Origin: Desulfurococcales archaeon | GTDB taxonomy: Archaea; Thermoproteota; Thermoprotei_A; Sulfolobales; Desulfurococcaceae | Assembly: GCA_027064845.1 (NCBI GenBank) | Contig: JAMOPC010000361.1 | Span: 1-38,713, forward strand | DNA length: 38,713 nt | Reading direction: 5' to 3' | Shown here: positions 1 to 8,535 of the stretch, in pieces | How the letters are laid out: each line of letters opens with the position of its first letter | Numbering within the stretch: the first letter of the stretch is position 1 | Made by a program: the position numbers and the translations under genes | Notes under the pieces: model-generated | Database searches by the model: none | Told to the model about the DNA's origin: nothing | The model's input: the letters and a program-made list of their open reading frames with translations, nothing else

Positions 1-1367
1 GTAAGAGTGCTGAGCTTAGTCAGAGATTCATATTATTGGTCAGAGTTCTTGGAAAAGACCCGTTAACGGCTTTCTCAATGCTAGCTCAGAGAACACCAAG
101 TGCTACAGTAAGAGACCTTCTCATGGGATATGTTACTACAGTGCGTGCAGGTGGTGATGTGGTTGATTATCTCAATAAGAAAGCAAGACTCTTCTTCTCA
201 GAGATCATTGTTAAGATGAAAGTCATAGCTGATAGACTGGCTGGTCTACTAGAAGCATATCTAGCCTTGGTTCTTCTCTCAATGATCAGTCTTACAGTAA
301 TGTATTTCGTGACAGTATCATTTGCTGGCACTCTCTCATTCGGTATATCTGGTTCAACAATGTTCTTATTCCTCTACGTAATGATCCCAATGATATCTGG
401 CCTCGTTATTTATTTAACAGACATAACACAATACAAGGAGCCATGGATAGATTATAGACCATACATAATGTTCTTCGGTCTTTCTCTACCACTCATGGTA
501 TTCTTCATAGTATTTGGTTTATTCCTGCCATCCGCTCTTCCCCCGGGTCATCCGCTAAGAGAGAGCTTCATTGTAAGTGGTTTAAATTATGTGTTAACTT
601 ATCCATCAAGAGCATTTAATCTACCAAGATACATGGACTCATCAATCGCTTTTTCAATAATACTGGTTTTATCAACTCTTCCAACAACGATCTATACAGA
701 GATCATTAGTAGGGAATACAAGGTTGTACAAGGAATAACCAAGTTTTTAAGAGACCTCGTCGAGATCAGAAAAACTGGAATGAGCCCGGAGAGAAGCATT
801 ATAGAATTATCCAATAGAGATTATGGGGTCTTTACCAAGTATTTAAAGAAAATGGCTATGCAGCTAAGCTTAGGCATACCATTGAGTAGAATTATTCAAG
901 ACTTATTTAAGAAAATCATAGTTTGGAGAGCTAAGGTTCTATTATATGTAATGACTGACACTATTGAAGTCGGTGGTGGAACTGTAGAAATAATGGATAA
1001 TCTAGCATGGTTTGCCGAAAGTGTCGAAGCAATAGATGAAGAAAGGAAAAAGAATCTCAGAACACTACTAATAGTCCCCTATATGGGTGCAATACTAGCA
1101 GCAGCAACCGTGATAATGCTTGCATCATTCATGGGTTCACTACAGTTCGGAGCAGGAGGAGCATACTATGCAGCAGCAGAAACTACCCTTCCAGCAATAG
1201 TATTAAACACATTCCTCATGGGACTTGTAGCAGGAAAAGTATCAAGCGGATCAGTAGCAGCCGGGTTTAAACACGCATTAATACTAACACTCATAACCTT
1301 AATATTCTTCCTAACATCACCAATATTCGAGGCAGGTCTAGGAGCATTAGGTCAACCAATAAGTTAA
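1..1367 (+). CDS. FlaJ/TadC-type pilus assembly platform protein (5' partial)
   Basis: Integral membrane platform of an archaeal type IV pilus or archaellum-like machine, which would recruit the secretion ATPase and help insert pilins. The reading frame is open back to base 3, before the first possible internal start (TTG at 36), so the N-terminus lies outside the window. Two T2SSF-like segments are visible: one near the start around GKDPLTAFSML and one around residues 250-340, each followed by paired hydrophobic helices. The last 100 residues, with the AGKVSSGSVAAGFKHA stretch and a final helix, are typical of FlaJ-family C-termini. The next gene starts 15 bases downstream, so the gene leads into the pilin-like operon. 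The paired ATPase is presumably just upstream, outside the window. The family is clear; the substrate is unknown. Confidence 0.85.
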   Translation, partial: KSAELSQRFILLVRVLGKDPLTAFSMLAQRTPSATVRDLLMGYVTTVRAGGDVVDYLNKKARLFFSEIIVKMKVIADRLAGLLEAYLALVLLSMISLTVMYFVTVSFAGTLSFGISGSTMFLFLYVMIPMISGLVIYLTDITQYKEPWIDYRPYIMFFGLSLPLMVFFIVFGLFLPSALPPGHPLRESFIVSGLNYVLTYPSRAFNLPRYMDSSIAFSIILVLSTLPTTIYTEIISREYKVVQGITKFLRDLVEIRKTGMSPERSIIELSNRDYGVFTKYLKKMAMQLSLGIPLSRIIQDLFKKIIVWRAKVLLYVMTDTIEVGGGTVEIMDNLAWFAESVEAIDEERKKNLRTLLIVPYMGAILAAATVIMLASFMGSLQFGAGGAYYAAAETTLPAIVLNTFLMGLVAGKVSSGSVAAGFKHALILTLITLIFFLTSPIFEAGLGALGQPIS

Positions 1368-1382
1368 CAAAGGTGATTATAG

Positions 1383-2138
1383 TTGAAGGGAGTAGGAGAA
1401 GTCATATCTACTATTATTATAATGTCAGCAATATTGGTATCAAGCATACTTATATTTTATACCTCCTTATACATAATGTCGCATAGTATTAATGCAGCGG
1501 AATATGGTTACATGAAATCATCTTTAATTAACATTGCGGTAAACACACCGCTGATAATTGAAGGAAATACATTTATAATCACTGTTCCTAAAGGATCTGT
1601 TGGAGTCGGGTATTTTGTAAACGATAGAATATATGAAGTGGACGTTTTAACAGATTCAGGCTGGGAAAGGATTACTGTGGATGATAAGCCTACCTCTATA
1701 CAAGTAACCTCGTATAAAATAGTAGTTCCTTCTAAAATAGTATATGGTTCATCCAATTTTACTGTTAATGATATTTCGTATTTACCCATAGTAGCTGAAT
1801 ATTACGATAATGGTGCATCGATAATAAATTATAATCTTACAAGATTCTTTATTAATTCATACCTTGTACAAAGTGAAAATGGCACAGAAGTATATATAAG
1901 AGCTGTTTATGTACAATTACGCGTTAGTTATATTTCAGGTCCGCATAAAGTAGTCTTTATGCCTGCAAGTAAAGTACTTGAAAAGGAATTTAGAAATGTA
2001 CAAAATATAGTATTTAAAGAAATAGATTCTAGAAGCGGAACAGTATTAAGAGAATATTCTCCGAGCGAAATATTTGCTCTAGGCTATAAAGTCAACTTAT
2101 TACTAATTGTAGAAAGAATAAACGTGGTGATGACTTAA
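1383..2138 (+). CDS. Type IV pilin-like protein 1 of platform operon
   Basis: Short basic N-terminus MKG followed by VGEVISTIIIM and a hydrophobic helix to about residue 33. This is a class III (prepilin-type) signal peptide: Lys-Gly before the cut, then Glu near position +3, as in archaeal pilins processed by PibD/FlaK. The remaining 215 residues are beta-rich with several N-glycosylation sequons and no second membrane helix. The TTG start is supported by a GGTGAT ribosome binding site at 1372-1377, five bases away. It follows the platform gene by 15 bases and shares one base with the next gene. Probably the major or most pilin-like subunit of this operon. The head domain is not recognised. 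Confidence 0.7.
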   Translation: MKGVGEVISTIIIMSAILVSSILIFYTSLYIMSHSINAAEYGYMKSSLINIAVNTPLIIEGNTFIITVPKGSVGVGYFVNDRIYEVDVLTDSGWERITVDDKPTSIQVTSYKIVVPSKIVYGSSNFTVNDISYLPIVAEYYDNGASIINYNLTRFFINSYLVQSENGTEVYIRAVYVQLRVSYISGPHKVVFMPASKVLEKEFRNVQNIVFKEIDSRSGTVLREYSPSEIFALGYKVNLLLIVERINVVMT

Positions 2139-2647
2139 TGGTATCTACTGCTGTAGTTCACGTAATAGGTTCAACAGCTTTCATAGTATTGATTGTTTTC
2201 ACTATTGCACATGTTACCTCTACCATGAAAATAATGGAAAAAGATCTAACACGAGAATACTATGAGAAAATAGCAGATAGCATCTCCGTCCAAATATTGT
2301 ATTGTTTGTTTAAGAACAGTAATTTAACTTTAAAAATGGAATATCCAGTAACAGTTGGTTATAATAAACCATACAATATCATTATAGGTTCGGGAGAAAT
2401 GATCAAATCAAAATATCCCTTCCTAACAGGGCTAACATCGTCTAATATTTATGTGGTTGTAATTTCTACAGATAATACTATATATGCATATAGAATCATT
2501 GTTGACAAGAGTTATAATAATAAGATCATTGTTTTAAATAAAGATCCAGCTTTATTTGGAAGTACAACATTAACATACATCAACATAACAGTGTTAAGAG
2601 ATAGTATTTATATAGACTTCATAATCAAGGGGGTACTATATAGATGA
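2138..2647 (+). CDS. Small pilin/pseudopilin-like protein 2
   Basis: 169 residues with a hydrophobic N-terminal helix (about residues 5-29) directly after the start and a compact beta-rich remainder, which is the layout of pilins and minor pseudopilins. No clear Lys/Arg-Gly/Ala/Ser processing site is visible at the N-terminus (MVSTAVVHV), so it may stay unprocessed. The start codon overlaps the previous stop by one base (TAATG), with a GGTGATG motif upstream. The last four bases overlap the next gene (ATGA). The position inside a chain of coupled genes argues for a fixed complex with its neighbours. No family could be assigned from sequence alone. Confidence 0.6.
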   Translation: MVSTAVVHVIGSTAFIVLIVFTIAHVTSTMKIMEKDLTREYYEKIADSISVQILYCLFKNSNLTLKMEYPVTVGYNKPYNIIIGSGEMIKSKYPFLTGLTSSNIYVVVISTDNTIYAYRIIVDKSYNNKIIVLNKDPALFGSTTLTYINITVLRDSIYIDFIIKGVLYR

Positions 2648-3792
2648 AAGAAATAATTGAATATGTTTTAGCGGCTCTCATAATTGCTTCGTTTATTCCC
2701 ATATATGACACTGTAGTAAACAATATTTTTTATGAGCATCCGATAGCAGTAGATCAGAGCACAATTATATATATATCTTCATCCGTACGAAGTATGCTCT
2801 TAAACACTTTTTCAAAAGGAAACTTTACAATACAATTAGCAAACATAAGTGAAATAGTATTGGATTCTCTGAATTTATCAACACAGTATGGTTTAGGAAT
2901 GAAAATAGAGTCTTCTGGGATCTTAAAAGTCTATTATAACAACGGAAAAATCAGTATTTACACTTCCAGTCCCGGAATATTATATCTGTGTCTTGTTTAT
3001 TCCGATCTATCACATGATACTGTTGTATTGAAAACTCCCACAGATACACTCCTCAATGGAACAATCTATTATACTTATACGCCGTCAAGAAACGACCTGA
3101 TATTTATATCTGCTATTATTGAAACAGGAGCGGCTAAATATATAGGATACTGGGTCTCTGACGCTATTTATGAAAGTATGATCTTGAATATTAATGATAA
3201 TGTGGTTTTGGCTATTCCTGCCTCTGCTCCCAATCCGGATTATATTTATCTCTATAATATGAGAATATTAAATACAACATTGCTTTATTATACTAGTGGG
3301 GTTTATCATGCATATAATTATTCATATTCAAAATACTTTACGGAACTTAAATGGAGAGAAACAGAAGAAGGAAACGTAATAAAAGGTTATGGTTATTGTA
3401 GGAAAATTTATTCGAACTATATAGGCCGGTTTTATGATACAGTAACAATTTATGATAAGACATATTATCTCCTAAAGCTCCAAAATCTTGTTGTAAAGCG
3501 TCTATATTATGTACGATACACTTTTACACGACATAGTAGCTGGATCGACGAAACATTATTAGACGAGGAAATATCGACAGCTAGTATTTCTTACCCTTTA
3601 TATAATTTAATCGCTGTTTTTGCCAAAGATCGTGATGGCAAGGTATATTATGCATTAGCATATCCGCACAGTTTATTCATCGGCGAAAAACCTCCAGAAA
3701 AATGGCCCGTTTATACATATTCTTTTGATTTGAGAATTGGTATGATTAATTATGATGTAAGTATATATGTATGGAGGCGATATTTGAGTTGA
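2644..3792 (+). CDS. Pilin/pseudopilin-like protein 3 with large head
   Basis: 382 residues. The N-terminus MKEIIEYVLAALIIASFIP is a short charged stretch followed by one hydrophobic helix; the rest is a large extracytoplasmic domain rich in Tyr, Ser, Thr and Ile with several sequons. There is no C-terminal anchor, so the N-terminal helix is the only membrane segment, as in pilin-like proteins. It starts in an ATGA overlap with the previous gene, and the following gene begins inside its last codons. The function is inferred only from operon position and topology; the head domain is not recognised. Confidence 0.55.
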   Translation: MKEIIEYVLAALIIASFIPIYDTVVNNIFYEHPIAVDQSTIIYISSSVRSMLLNTFSKGNFTIQLANISEIVLDSLNLSTQYGLGMKIESSGILKVYYNNGKISIYTSSPGILYLCLVYSDLSHDTVVLKTPTDTLLNGTIYYTYTPSRNDLIFISAIIETGAAKYIGYWVSDAIYESMILNINDNVVLAIPASAPNPDYIYLYNMRILNTTLLYYTSGVYHAYNYSYSKYFTELKWRETEEGNVIKGYGYCRKIYSNYIGRFYDTVTIYDKTYYLLKLQNLVVKRLYYVRYTFTRHSSWIDETLLDEEISTASISYPLYNLIAVFAKDRDGKVYYALAYPHSLFIGEKPPEKWPVYTYSFDLRIGMINYDVSIYVWRRYLS

Positions 3793-4172
3793 GGGTTCAA
3801 GCTACGTTAATATCTGCATACTTAGCATCCTTATTGATTGTTATTGTTGTTATGTTTCATTACGTATTCATTTTTCCTTATACTACTACACTAAGTGTAA
3901 AAACAAAATATTATGATATAAAATCAATAATTTATTCAAAACCTACTTGGACCGCTAAGCAATTAGCTAATAGTCTTCTCAATATTTTTAATGCAAAATA
4001 TATATGCGTAAATATTACTGTAGTAAATATAACTAATTCAAATGTAATATATACGGATAGCTATATAATATCCTCCATTAACAATAACTTAAATCGAGAA
4101 TATGAGTTTCGAGTTTCAAGACTTGATGCCTCTGGTCTGTATTATATATATGTTATAAGGGTTGGATACTGA
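3789..4172 (+). CDS. Small pilin/pseudopilin-like protein 4
   Basis: About 127 residues if translation begins at the TTG at 3789, which gives a four-base TTGA overlap with the preceding stop and puts a GGAGGCG motif (3773-3779) upstream. A longer reading from ATG at 3771 adds six residues (MEAIFE) but would place the ribosome binding sequence inside the gene. The TTG form begins MRVQATLISAYLASLLIV, a pilin-like N-terminus with one helix to about residue 30 and a short beta-rich domain. It shares one base with the next gene (TGATG). Size and place recall a minor pseudopilin; this is inference. Confidence 0.55.
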   Translation: MRVQATLISAYLASLLIVIVVMFHYVFIFPYTTTLSVKTKYYDIKSIIYSKPTWTAKQLANSLLNIFNAKYICVNITVVNITNSNVIYTDSYIISSINNNLNREYEFRVSRLDASGLYYIYVIRVGY

Positions 4173-6127
4173 TGAAGTCACAGTTACCAATAATTATCGC
4201 AATGATAATATTAACAGGATTAGTACTTACAAGCCTATTTTACTCAACAATTGTAACAACCTATATTAATGATGTAAACAGAGGATCCACCAAAATAAAC
4301 TGGGATCTAATTGATAATGAACTAGATACACTCGATCTTGTAGCTCTGAAGTACGCAAGTAGGTATGCATATTATAATTTTAGTAATACCTTTTTATCCC
4401 AATATTTAAACCCTATTTACAAGTTAAAGCTTTCAAAACGTAACGCTTTATACTATTCAGACTTCATAACTGATCCTTCCGAGGACTTCATATTCTGGAG
4501 CGGAAATTGGTGGTGGGACTCAACACATAACATACTTATTGGAAAAAAGACCAACAGTTTTGATTATGCAATTGCTCTTATCGATACTGATCTAAAAGAT
4601 ATTTTTAAATCAAATAGTACTGTGTACTTAGCATTTATTGGAAAAGGTGATAAGCATATAGATTACGTTATATATGGACATGTATTCTGGCCTTATATCT
4701 ATTTCCATAGAGATATATACTTATCGGGATATAACTTACTTACAAGCAAGCTTGAAATAATTCTTTATTGGTATGATTGGTTCTTAGGCTTTGAAAGAAG
4801 TGGAATAGAATATCTTAATTCAACTAGGATCGATACAGTTCCATATCTATATATTGGCAGTTATAGTTATGAATATCTCGACCATAAATATGAGAATAAA
4901 ATTAATCTCACAGTATATGATAGGAATTTATCCATGTATAATATTCAATACACATTTTACGATAGTTCTACATTACCTGATTCTTTTGATGTATTTTACT
5001 TTGGTGTAGGTGGTTACGATAATATAGAAATAGATAAAATTGTTCTATCCGCAGCGGTGGATCCTAGGTATATATATGTTAGTAATGTTCCTCCTGGATG
5101 GAGAATTATTATAACAAACGGTACTGCTTCATATGAAGGTATATCAGATGAGCAGGGTTGTGTTAAGATACTTTTTCCTGACTTAATATGGAGGAACGCT
5201 AAAATACTAGTATATACTCAAGATGATAGGAAAGTTTTTGAGGGTTCGTTCGACGTTATTGTAGGAGGCGATGAATATGAATTAGAATTGATTGTACAAA
5301 TCCCTAGTTTAGAAAACTATGATTATTACGAGGATCTACAGAACTTTTCTATTTCTATAAGAGATGCTAGTAATTGTGCACTAAATGTTTTTAAAGAAAA
5401 TGTTCTAAAAGTAATTAATAATTGGATACACTATAAGAGTGAAGAAGGGTATGTTGTTAAAGTTTCTTATTTCAAACCCTTTTATAATGTAAGTTTTTGG
5501 GTTGATAATAATTATGTATCTCATGGAAAAGGGAGTATAGGTTTTTATATTAAATACTGTATCATGTCACCTTCGGGAGAATATATGGAATTCACCAAGA
5601 GTATTAATGCTACATATTTGCTTTCATTTGATTCTGGGTATCCTTATGGTTTTGAAAATATGACATTACCTATTAACTTAACAGCTGTTCTACAAATAAA
5701 TAATAAAACATTTTATTATATGCTTTCGGTAAAAGAGCTAAGATTAAAAATATATTCGATAATATTCCATGAGCTAGAAGTATTTAAACCAAGTAGTAAG
5801 GGAACTTATACTATATCATTAGTACCAGAGAGAGTGTTATATTTACAACATGGTATAATGAGGTCATACTATAAAATAAGATATGGTAAAAGCACAACCA
5901 AGATAGCAACAATAGAACTATATCACGATGTTGTGAACAAACTATACCCAGTATTTGGCTATAAATACTCCTTTTTATGGGCTACAACTGCAAAGGCAGA
6001 TATAGACGGTGTAATTGTACCAGCTGCTCTCAAAATAGTTTTTATATACCTCTATGATCCGTGGGAAAATGAGCTCAGAGTTAGAATTTATGGCGATGAA
6101 AATAGACCAATAACCCCAATTACATAA
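4172..6127 (+). CDS. Large pilin-like surface protein with adhesin-like head
   Basis: 651 residues. MKSQLPIIIAMIILTGLVL is a prepilin-like N-terminus (Lys-Ser, then a hydrophobic helix to about residue 28) with no other membrane segment. A helical part (about 35-75) is followed by a region resembling a concanavalin-type lectin fold, around residues 95-290 and ending near GVGGYDNIEIDKI. Next comes an Ig-like carboxypeptidase-regulatory-like segment (about 300-365), where the order of VPPGW, NGTASY and the following strands is typical of archaeal surface proteins, then a further 280-residue beta-rich part. It ends the coupled operon. By analogy with large tip subunits of type II secretion and type IV pili it may sit at the fibre tip and bind a surface. 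Domain names are by pattern only. Confidence 0.55.
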   Translation: MKSQLPIIIAMIILTGLVLTSLFYSTIVTTYINDVNRGSTKINWDLIDNELDTLDLVALKYASRYAYYNFSNTFLSQYLNPIYKLKLSKRNALYYSDFITDPSEDFIFWSGNWWWDSTHNILIGKKTNSFDYAIALIDTDLKDIFKSNSTVYLAFIGKGDKHIDYVIYGHVFWPYIYFHRDIYLSGYNLLTSKLEIILYWYDWFLGFERSGIEYLNSTRIDTVPYLYIGSYSYEYLDHKYENKINLTVYDRNLSMYNIQYTFYDSSTLPDSFDVFYFGVGGYDNIEIDKIVLSAAVDPRYIYVSNVPPGWRIIITNGTASYEGISDEQGCVKILFPDLIWRNAKILVYTQDDRKVFEGSFDVIVGGDEYELELIVQIPSLENYDYYEDLQNFSISIRDASNCALNVFKENVLKVINNWIHYKSEEGYVVKVSYFKPFYNVSFWVDNNYVSHGKGSIGFYIKYCIMSPSGEYMEFTKSINATYLLSFDSGYPYGFENMTLPINLTAVLQINNKTFYYMLSVKELRLKIYSIIFHELEVFKPSSKGTYTISLVPERVLYLQHGIMRSYYKIRYGKSTTKIATIELYHDVVNKLYPVFGYKYSFLWATTAKADIDGVIVPAALKIVFIYLYDPWENELRVRIYGDENRPITPIT

Positions 6128-6287
6128 GAAATAATTATATCGAAAAACAATTATATAGCAAATATCTGAAACAAATGAATAAATCCAAAAATTATTTAAT
6201 CTATAATCGAGCAACTTATATCTGCGAAATCAATATAGCAGTATGCATGGCAGAGTTCTAAATACAGACTCTACCTGATGATGAGGC

Positions 6288-7808
6288 ATGGGCTTTGATA
6301 AGGAAAAATTCATTGTTTTAATGTTCTCGATAACTATTTTTATTATTGTATTCAATTTATTATTTCATGAAGCTATGGCCTTGTATTACGAGTTTGGTTA
6401 TAGAAGCTATAGGAATGCGTATGTTTTTGATGAGGTATGGTATGTTTCTACATCTAGAAATATTCTTTATAAAGTATTTGGGTTATCAGATATAAAAACA
6501 AATAATACCAACTATAACTATTACACAATCGTTTTTAATTCGAAGCCAAACACTGCATTAGTCAAGGACATAATATTGAAACATAAGGAATGCTATGTCT
6601 TCGTAGAAGATAATTATACCAGCTCTATACCAGCAAATGTGACAATAACCATGTCCAATACAAGCACAGTATTTACAGCGTATATAGGGAAAGGCTTAAA
6701 CGCAGTATATGTTGCAGTCAAAAACTCCCCAAATTGTAGCATTAAGTCATTAATTAAAGATCTAAATAAAACAAATAATTCAATTATAGATATTGTTCCT
6801 GGATGGGCATTACCCGATATAAGAGGAATAAATAATTACTTTAACCTAGAACACCCCCCTCTAGGCAAGTATTTAATAATCATATCAATATTGTTATTAG
6901 GCGATCATCCAGTTGCTTGGAGAATACCCAGTCTAATATGTACATCACTGATATTTGTCCTTGCCTATATTATCACAAGAGAAATCCTCATAGATTTCCT
7001 TAAACCAAAATATGCGACCCTGATCTCATTAATAACTCTTATACTAATGTATTTCGACAACATATATCACAGAGTAGGAATCTTGGCAATCCTAGATCCC
7101 TCCCTAGCATTTTTCACAATATTGGGAGTATATTTTTTTATCAAGTGCCCTTACGGAAAAACCACCAATCAAATAACAAGAACAATAATATTCTCATTAG
7201 CAGGCATTATCAAATTCTCCGGACTCTTCATAGTTCCAGCAGATATAATAGAAGGATTCCTAGTCAAGGGAAATATTCTTAAAAAATTAAGACATGGTTT
7301 CGGAGCAATATTACGATACTATGCAGTTTTCCCATTGATCTTAATACTTTTTTCCCTACCACTTATACAATACTTCGGCCCTATCACATGGTATAAAGTA
7401 TCAATAGAGGGAGCAATTAGATGGCATACATCAACAAAACTATTAACAAATACCACATATTACTCTCCACTAGACTGGTTTCTTGGAAGACATGCAATTA
7501 TTTTATGGACAGATATTTATACTAGAACACCTGTTAAGGCTGTTGGAATACCGCAAGTATATCTATCCTCATTAGTTATTGGATACATCTTGTTTCCACT
7601 TATATATAATTTACCCAAGTTCAGAAGATTAATAACTTCGTCAAACTCAATAATTCTAATGTATATCCTTCTTTATATTATTGGTAATAAATCCTTATTC
7701 AGTTACTACATAATTCAGTTTGTTGCTATATTAGAGATACAGCTAGTTGTATCAGTTATATTTGTTCTATATAGACTTGTTCAAGTAAAAATGAAGAAGA
7801 AGGCTTAA
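6288..7808 (+). CDS. PMT-family (GT39-like) glycosyltransferase with enlarged first loop
   Basis: 506-residue polytopic membrane protein of the GT-C fold, expected to move a sugar from a lipid-phosphate carrier onto exported protein. After the first helix comes FDEVWY (Asp48-Glu49), the acidic motif of the first outer loop in PMT/ArnT enzymes, and then EHPPLGK (Glu188-Lys193), the second conserved family motif. About eight or nine further hydrophobic helices follow. In most PMT proteins these motifs are close together; here roughly 135 residues with several sequons separate them, so the first outer loop carries an extra domain. The gene is preceded by a 160-base spacer containing a small hairpin (AGAGT at 6252-6256 with ACTCT at 6268-6272). 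Targets could be the Thr-rich surface proteins nearby. Confidence 0.75.
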   Translation: MGFDKEKFIVLMFSITIFIIVFNLLFHEAMALYYEFGYRSYRNAYVFDEVWYVSTSRNILYKVFGLSDIKTNNTNYNYYTIVFNSKPNTALVKDIILKHKECYVFVEDNYTSSIPANVTITMSNTSTVFTAYIGKGLNAVYVAVKNSPNCSIKSLIKDLNKTNNSIIDIVPGWALPDIRGINNYFNLEHPPLGKYLIIISILLLGDHPVAWRIPSLICTSLIFVLAYIITREILIDFLKPKYATLISLITLILMYFDNIYHRVGILAILDPSLAFFTILGVYFFIKCPYGKTTNQITRTIIFSLAGIIKFSGLFIVPADIIEGFLVKGNILKKLRHGFGAILRYYAVFPLILILFSLPLIQYFGPITWYKVSIEGAIRWHTSTKLLTNTTYYSPLDWFLGRHAIILWTDIYTRTPVKAVGIPQVYLSSLVIGYILFPLIYNLPKFRRLITSSNSIILMYILLYIIGNKSLFSYYIIQFVAILEIQLVVSVIFVLYRLVQVKMKKKA

Positions 7809-7844
7809 AAAATATGCTTGTTTCACAAATCCTACTGAGAAAGT

Positions 7845-8273
7845 TTAGGGCAGTGTTACAGTAGCTGGATATTGTCCGCCACTGGCTGTGTGGATAACTA
7901 TACTGACTGTTTGCCCGGATGAACCAGTTATACTAAATTCTATTGTTGCTTGCGAACCAGGATACATTGTTATACCAGTAGTTGTTGAAGATACCGTGCC
8001 AGATGATGAAGCAACCGTCGGAAGGGCGGTTAAAGGAGTGTTATTCACAAATACGTTATCTATAGTCGCTATTTTTGTTCCTGTATTCTTTATAGTTATA
8101 TGAACCGTATATGTTCCTCCACTCCCTGTTGCATACGCGTTTACTATTTCTAGTTTTTCTACTCCTGTAAATGATGATGTTAGCCCTGTTATCCATAGTG
8201 CTACTGCTATGCTTATTGCAATAGCCACTGCTACAATTATTACTGTGGCTATGACTGGGGATATAGCCTTCAT
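7845..8273 (-). CDS. Archaeal type IV pilin (DUF1628/PilA-like)
   Basis: About 142 residues. The N-terminus MKAISPVIATVIIVAVAIAI matches the archaeal pilin signature: Lys-Ala before the processing site, Ile-Ser-Pro-Val-Ile-Ala-Thr, then a 20-residue hydrophobic helix ending at Trp. The remaining domain is Gly/Ser/Thr-rich and beta-like (VHITIKNTGTKIATIDNVFVN), as in PF07790-type pilins. An in-frame ATG eight codons earlier (8297) is less likely, because a GGTGA ribosome binding site sits seven bases before the 8273 start and the signal peptide then has normal length. It stands alone, convergent with the PMT gene and divergent from the vWA gene. It may be the main pilin for one of the two FlaJ/ATPase machines in the window. 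Confidence 0.85.
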   Translation of the reverse strand: MKAISPVIATVIIVAVAIAISIAVALWITGLTSSFTGVEKLEIVNAYATGSGGTYTVHITIKNTGTKIATIDNVFVNNTPLTALPTVASSSGTVSSTTTGITMYPGSQATIEFSITGSSGQTVSIVIHTASGGQYPATVTLP

Positions 8274-8278
8274 AGTTG

Positions 8279-8334
8279 TTTCACCAATATGTTTCATTAC
8301 ATATGATATTATTTAGTTTATTTTTTATAAAAAT
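8279..8334 (-). promoter_or_regulatory. Promoter and ribosome binding site of the type IV pilin gene
   Basis: Read on the minus strand, a TATA-like TTTTTATAAA lies at about 8333-8324. About 26 bases downstream would place transcription start near 8298, giving a leader of about 25 bases. That leader contains GGTGA at 8283-8279, seven bases before the ATG at 8273. The spacing fits an archaeal TATA/BRE promoter followed by a Shine-Dalgarno-led start. Confidence 0.5.
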
Positions 8335-8498
8335 GTTTATGTAATGATTTTATTAGAATTTGTATAAAGCTAATAGAATTTTTATCTTGATAATATATTG
8401 GGTATTATGTTTTAATTGATATTTATTAGTATTAGAATATTATGGTGTGTTATTATGGAATTGAAGTTGTGTTCCTTTTATACATTACATATTTATAC

Positions 8499-8535
8499 TT
8501 TTTAAATCTATATTTATAACAACTAGCATGAAGTG
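8499..8535 (+). promoter_or_regulatory. Likely TATA promoter for a nearly leaderless vWA transcript
   Basis: TTTTTAAA at about 8499-8506 lies 28-35 bases before the start codons, and no GGTG-type ribosome binding site precedes them. This arrangement suggests a leaderless or nearly leaderless mRNA, which is common in Crenarchaeota. The surrounding sequence is AT-rich, so the exact box is uncertain. Confidence 0.35.

Noticed and set aside
6252..6272. Short hairpin AGAGT/ACTCT before the PMT gene as a riboswitch or attenuator
   Set aside because: Only five base pairs and not followed by a T-tract; too weak to call a regulatory element by itself.
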